Shown one piece after another: positions 7,541 to 9,428 of a stretch of DNA of 9,428 bases. The position numbers and the translations under genes are program-made. The notes under the pieces are model-generated. The model was not told the origin of the DNA. It did no database searches and was given only the letters and a program-made list of their open reading frames with translations. This stretch comes from an uncultured Bacteroidales bacterium (GTDB lineage: Bacteria > Bacteroidota > Bacteroidia > Bacteroidales > Paludibacteraceae). Numbering within the stretch: position 1 is the first letter of the stretch; every line of letters begins with the position of its first letter. The stretch is from positions 1-9,428 of the forward strand of contig CALFTM010000009.1 in assembly GCA_937916355.1 (NCBI GenBank), read 5' to 3'.

Positions 7541-7541
7541 T

Positions 7542-8363
7542 ATGATACCAAAGTTCGAACAATGTAAAGTTGGTGTCGCCCTTAGTGGTGGCGGTGCTAA
7601 AGGTATAGCCCACTTGGGAGTGCTAAAGGCATTGGAGGATAATGAAATTCACATCGATATGCTATCGGGGGTGAGTGCAGGTTCCATTGCAGGGGTTTTG
7701 TATGCGGACGGACACACACCGGAAGATATTTGCGATTATCTGAAGAAAAGCAATTTGTTTTCCATGACAAGTATAACTCATCCGAGAAATGGTGGAATTT
7801 CCAACATGAATCGTTTTAAGGAGTTTATTGAGAATAAACTGAAGGCAAGGACTTTTGAGGAGTTAAAACTTCCATTTATTGTAAATGCGACAGATTTGAA
7901 TGAGGGGTGCAACACCTATTTCCAGACTGGAAAATTAATTGATTGCATCATTGCTTCTTCTTCTGTCCCTGTGATGTTTAAACCTGTGGAAATTAATGGA
8001 AAATTGTATGTGGATGGTGGTTTTTTCTGTAATATGCCAGTAAACATACTTCGCAAAAATGGCTGTAATTTGGTGATTGGCGTTCATGTAAATCCAATTA
8101 CATACATTGAAAAATTCGATGGATTGAGGAATGTTTCCGAACGTGTTTTCCATCTGGCAGTAAATGGAAATACCATTGAAGAGAAAAAAAATTGCGATAT
8201 TGTCATTGAGACGACCAAGGCAAGGGACTATGGAATGTTCGACGCAACGGCCGCAGATGAAATTTTCAACATCGGGTATGAAGCAGCGATAGAGGCTTTA
8301 GAAAATTTCGATTACGACGAGTATCGAACTAAAAGAATGATTTCGGATTCATATCCGAAATGA
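7542..8363 (+). CDS. Patatin-like phospholipase
   Basis: A 273-residue serine lipid hydrolase of the bacterial patatin family (RssA/YchK-like in size). The oxyanion-hole loop GGGAKG is at 16-21, the nucleophile motif GVSAG at 43-47 (Ser45), and the catalytic Asp in DGG at 158-160 (Asp158). Both dyad residues are present, so activity is expected. There is no signal peptide or outer-membrane barrel, so it is probably cytoplasmic or peripherally membrane-bound, unlike the larger secreted PlpD type. The likely reaction is hydrolysis of phospholipid acyl esters; the substrate is unknown. The frame is open from a TTG at 7530, but the ATG at 7542 is preferred because it falls one base after the stop of the membrane-protein gene and leaves a normal lead-in to the first strand. 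It is the last gene of the era-der cluster and ends inside a hairpin. Confidence 0.93.
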   Translation: MIPKFEQCKVGVALSGGGAKGIAHLGVLKALEDNEIHIDMLSGVSAGSIAGVLYADGHTPEDICDYLKKSNLFSMTSITHPRNGGISNMNRFKEFIENKLKARTFEELKLPFIVNATDLNEGCNTYFQTGKLIDCIIASSSVPVMFKPVEINGKLYVDGGFFCNMPVNILRKNGCNLVIGVHVNPITYIEKFDGLRNVSERVFHLAVNGNTIEEKKNCDIVIETTKARDYGMFDATAADEIFNIGYEAAIEALENFDYDEYRTKRMISDSYPK

Positions 8364-8370
8364 TGATTTT
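8340..8370 (+). terminator. Hairpin across the patatin stop codon, likely weak terminator
   Basis: ATTTCGGAT (8340-8348) and ATCCGAAAT (8353-8361) form a perfect 9-bp stem with a TCAT loop. The stem includes the final codons and the first base of the stop codon TGA (8361-8363). Only four T follow, at 8367-8370, so termination may be partial. It is the only good stem seen at the end of the era-to-patatin cluster. Confidence 0.5.
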
Positions 8371-8416
8371 ACATAAAATACTAAAAATAAGGGAAGTTGC
8401 AGCCTACTTTTGTATT

Positions 8417-8427
8417 GGGATATATCC
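8417..8427. repeat. Second copy of the GGGATATATCC element
   Basis: The 11 bases GGGATATATCC match those at 4863-4873, between era and der. The inner 10 bases are self-complementary. It lies in the 108-base gap between the convergent patatin and exported-protein genes, beyond the hairpin. Meaning unknown; two copies of a short A/T-rich palindrome could be chance. Confidence 0.25.
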
Positions 8428-8471
8428 AAATATGTTTTGTATCAGCTTAATTTATTTTTTGCAAACTGATT

Positions 8472-9290
8472 CTAAAAAACAGGAAGCACAACATTCATTT
8501 GAAAATTATTTTTGTGGAGTTCACACCACTTTTTAATTTCCTTTAATTCTTTATCATTTATCAATTCACAATCATTTGTTATGGTAGGGAAATCCTTGAC
8601 AAGGTCTTTCAAAATTGTTGCTGAATATTTTGATAGATTGCAATATATATTGTCATCTTCGTAAGGATCTCCTCCATAAGATCCTATAATAATCCGTTTA
8701 CTTTCCTTAGTTAGAATAAAAGAGATTAGCAAATCACAAAAATCCCTATTGGCTACATACTGAGTTTGTTCCAATAACAAACTAAAATCTTCATTTAGTA
8801 TATCCGAATCAGATGTTGCTTTTGCTAATAATGACAATCTTTTCAATAACAAATCTTTGAACCCTAAACGAATCAAAGTATTTTCCATACGAATGTTCAC
8901 AATTTTGTGTTTCCTATATTTTACCTTGTTTTCTTCGTAAATAGCCAACAAATCATCACGAAAGGTTACATCGTTTAAATTAAAAAAATATGCTATCAAC
9001 CAATAATCATAAGTCTTACGTAAATTCTGCAATAATAATTTATTGGATTCTAACGAAAGCCTTATATTTTCAATATTTAAATATATTTCTTTTGAAACAT
9101 CGACAATATTTGATTCTCCTACAATCAACAAGGAATCCATGGTATTATTATCTTTCCCCTTGCATAAACTATCCGAACACTGACTCATGTGGGTTATCAA
9201 TGATTCTATCTCTTCTGTTATCCTATTTTCAGAAAATACATTAAGACAACAAAAAAGCATTATAAGAGATAATATATTTGTTTTACTCAT
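8472..9290 (-). CDS. Exported helical protein of unknown function
   Basis: A 272-residue protein I do not recognise. The N-terminus looks like a Sec signal peptide: MSK, a hydrophobic run to about residue 18, then VFS followed by Glu21 as a plausible signal-peptidase I site. The adjacent Cys14-Cys15 do not fit a lipobox, so a lipoprotein is less likely. The mature part is rich in Leu, Lys, Asp and Glu and looks mainly alpha-helical, with repeated amphipathic stretches (about 75-105, 135-158, 165-195, 223-260) that could be HEAT- or TPR-like; I could not align them into a clear repeat. Cysteines at 38, 43, 185, 217, 241 and 256 could form disulphides in the periplasm. Sampled A+T is high (16 G+C of 60 at 9001-9060, 19 of 60 at 8641-8700), well below the neighbouring core genes, hinting at transfer. 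It lies 77 bases downstream of the partial gene at the window edge. No TAnnTTTG box or strong Shine-Dalgarno sequence was seen, so it may share that gene's transcript. Confidence 0.75.
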   Translation of the reverse strand: MSKTNILSLIMLFCCLNVFSENRITEEIESLITHMSQCSDSLCKGKDNNTMDSLLIVGESNIVDVSKEIYLNIENIRLSLESNKLLLQNLRKTYDYWLIAYFFNLNDVTFRDDLLAIYEENKVKYRKHKIVNIRMENTLIRLGFKDLLLKRLSLLAKATSDSDILNEDFSLLLEQTQYVANRDFCDLLISFILTKESKRIIIGSYGGDPYEDDNIYCNLSKYSATILKDLVKDFPTITNDCELINDKELKEIKKWCELHKNNFQMNVVLPVF

Positions 9291-9329
9291 ACTTTTTGTA
9301 ATTATTTTTTTCTAACCGCAAAAACTCCT

Positions 9330-9355
9330 ACTGATTTTCCTGAATTTAAATCAGT
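9330..9355. terminator. Possible A/T-rich hairpin terminator
   Basis: ACTGATTT (9330-9337) and AAATCAGT (9348-9355) form a perfect 8-bp stem around a 10-base loop. On the minus strand the stem follows the stop codon of the partial gene by 12 bases and is trailed by AGGAG and five T. On the plus strand it is followed by ATTC and six T. A weak terminator in either direction is plausible. If it stops the partial gene's transcript, the exported-protein gene would need a promoter that I could not find. Confidence 0.4.
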
Positions 9356-9367
9356 ATTCTTTTTTAC

Positions 9368-9428
9368 TTAGCCCCCGTCCGTCTCTTCCTCTTTTGAGGC
9401 TGGCTGGGCGTATTTCACCTCAAACTTT
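9368..9428 (-). CDS. C-terminal end of a gene running off the right edge
   Basis: Only the last 19 codons are inside the window: KFEVKYAQPASKEEETDGG and then TAA at 9370-9368. The start lies beyond the right edge, so size and family cannot be judged. The segment is called coding because the same frame is open over the 46-bp repeat at 1765-1810, where it also ends a few codons later, and because the one base differing inside the aligned codons is silent (AAG here, AAA there). The last residues differ: TDGG here against TAGK in the other copy. The tail is charged and disordered-looking. I do not recognise the protein. If the reconstruction at 1754-1941 is right, the complete gene would be a small protein with one N-terminal membrane helix. 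Confidence 0.5.
   Translation of the reverse strand, partial: KFEVKYAQPASKEEETDGG
9379..9424 (-). repeat. 46-bp exact repeat, copy 2 (coding-like)
   Basis: Same 46 bases as 1765-1810, in the same orientation. The match probably continues past the window edge, since the last three bases visible (9426-9428) agree again after one mismatch. Here the bases to the left are CCCCGTC-like rather than GCCAGCC, so the stem possible in copy 1 cannot form. Confidence 0.9.

Noticed and set aside
8405..8412. TACTTTTG on the plus strand as a promoter -7 box
   Set aside because: It fits TAnnTTTG but has no TTTG 19-21 bases upstream, and no plus-strand gene follows; the next gene is on the other strand.
1..9428. 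CRISPR array, tRNA or rRNA genes, integrase or transposase genes
   Set aside because: No regularly spaced repeats, cloverleaf-like segments, rRNA motifs or recombinase or transposase signatures were seen on either strand. The only notable long repeat noticed is the two-copy 46-bp element.

Overview
The window looks like a chromosomal segment from a Bacteroidota, probably order Bacteroidales. The evidence is promoter style and gene content. A textbook Bacteroidota promoter (TTTG, 20-base spacer, TAnnTTTG) precedes one gene, and perfect TAnnTTTG boxes precede two others. Shine-Dalgarno sequences are weak or absent. It also carries an AAA-ATPase-like / PD-(D/E)XK gene of the kind that is multicopy in this order. 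I cannot name a genus.

Layout. (1) 58-1599, minus strand: the AAA-ATPase-like plus PD-(D/E)XK protein, with its own strong promoter. (2) 1600-2032: no intact gene. It holds that promoter, a decayed small coding segment whose 3' part is an exact 46-bp repeat of the right window edge, and the aspS terminator. (3) 2033-3793, minus: aspS, aspartyl-tRNA synthetase. (4) 3794-3957: a divergent promoter region between aspS and era. (5) 3958-8363, plus: era, der, an MgtC/DUF4010-type membrane protein and a patatin-like phospholipase, closely packed and probably one operon, ending in a hairpin over the last stop codon. (6) 8472-9290, minus: an AT-rich gene for an unrecognised exported, mostly helical protein. 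(7) 9368-9428, minus: the last codons of a gene entering from the right, carrying the second repeat copy.

The core is housekeeping. AspRS charges tRNA-Asp, while Era and Der are GTPases that mature the 30S and 50S ribosomal subunits. The membrane protein and phospholipase appear to ride on the GTPase transcript; their starts and stops are nearly fused, which suggests coupled translation. The two flanks are accessory in character: the left gene is richer and the right gene poorer in G+C than the core.

I do not see a clear new defence or mobile system. The most unusual signal is the repeat pair. It reads as the same protein C-terminus (KFEVKYAQPASKEEET) at both ends, intact at the right edge and apparently decayed at the left.
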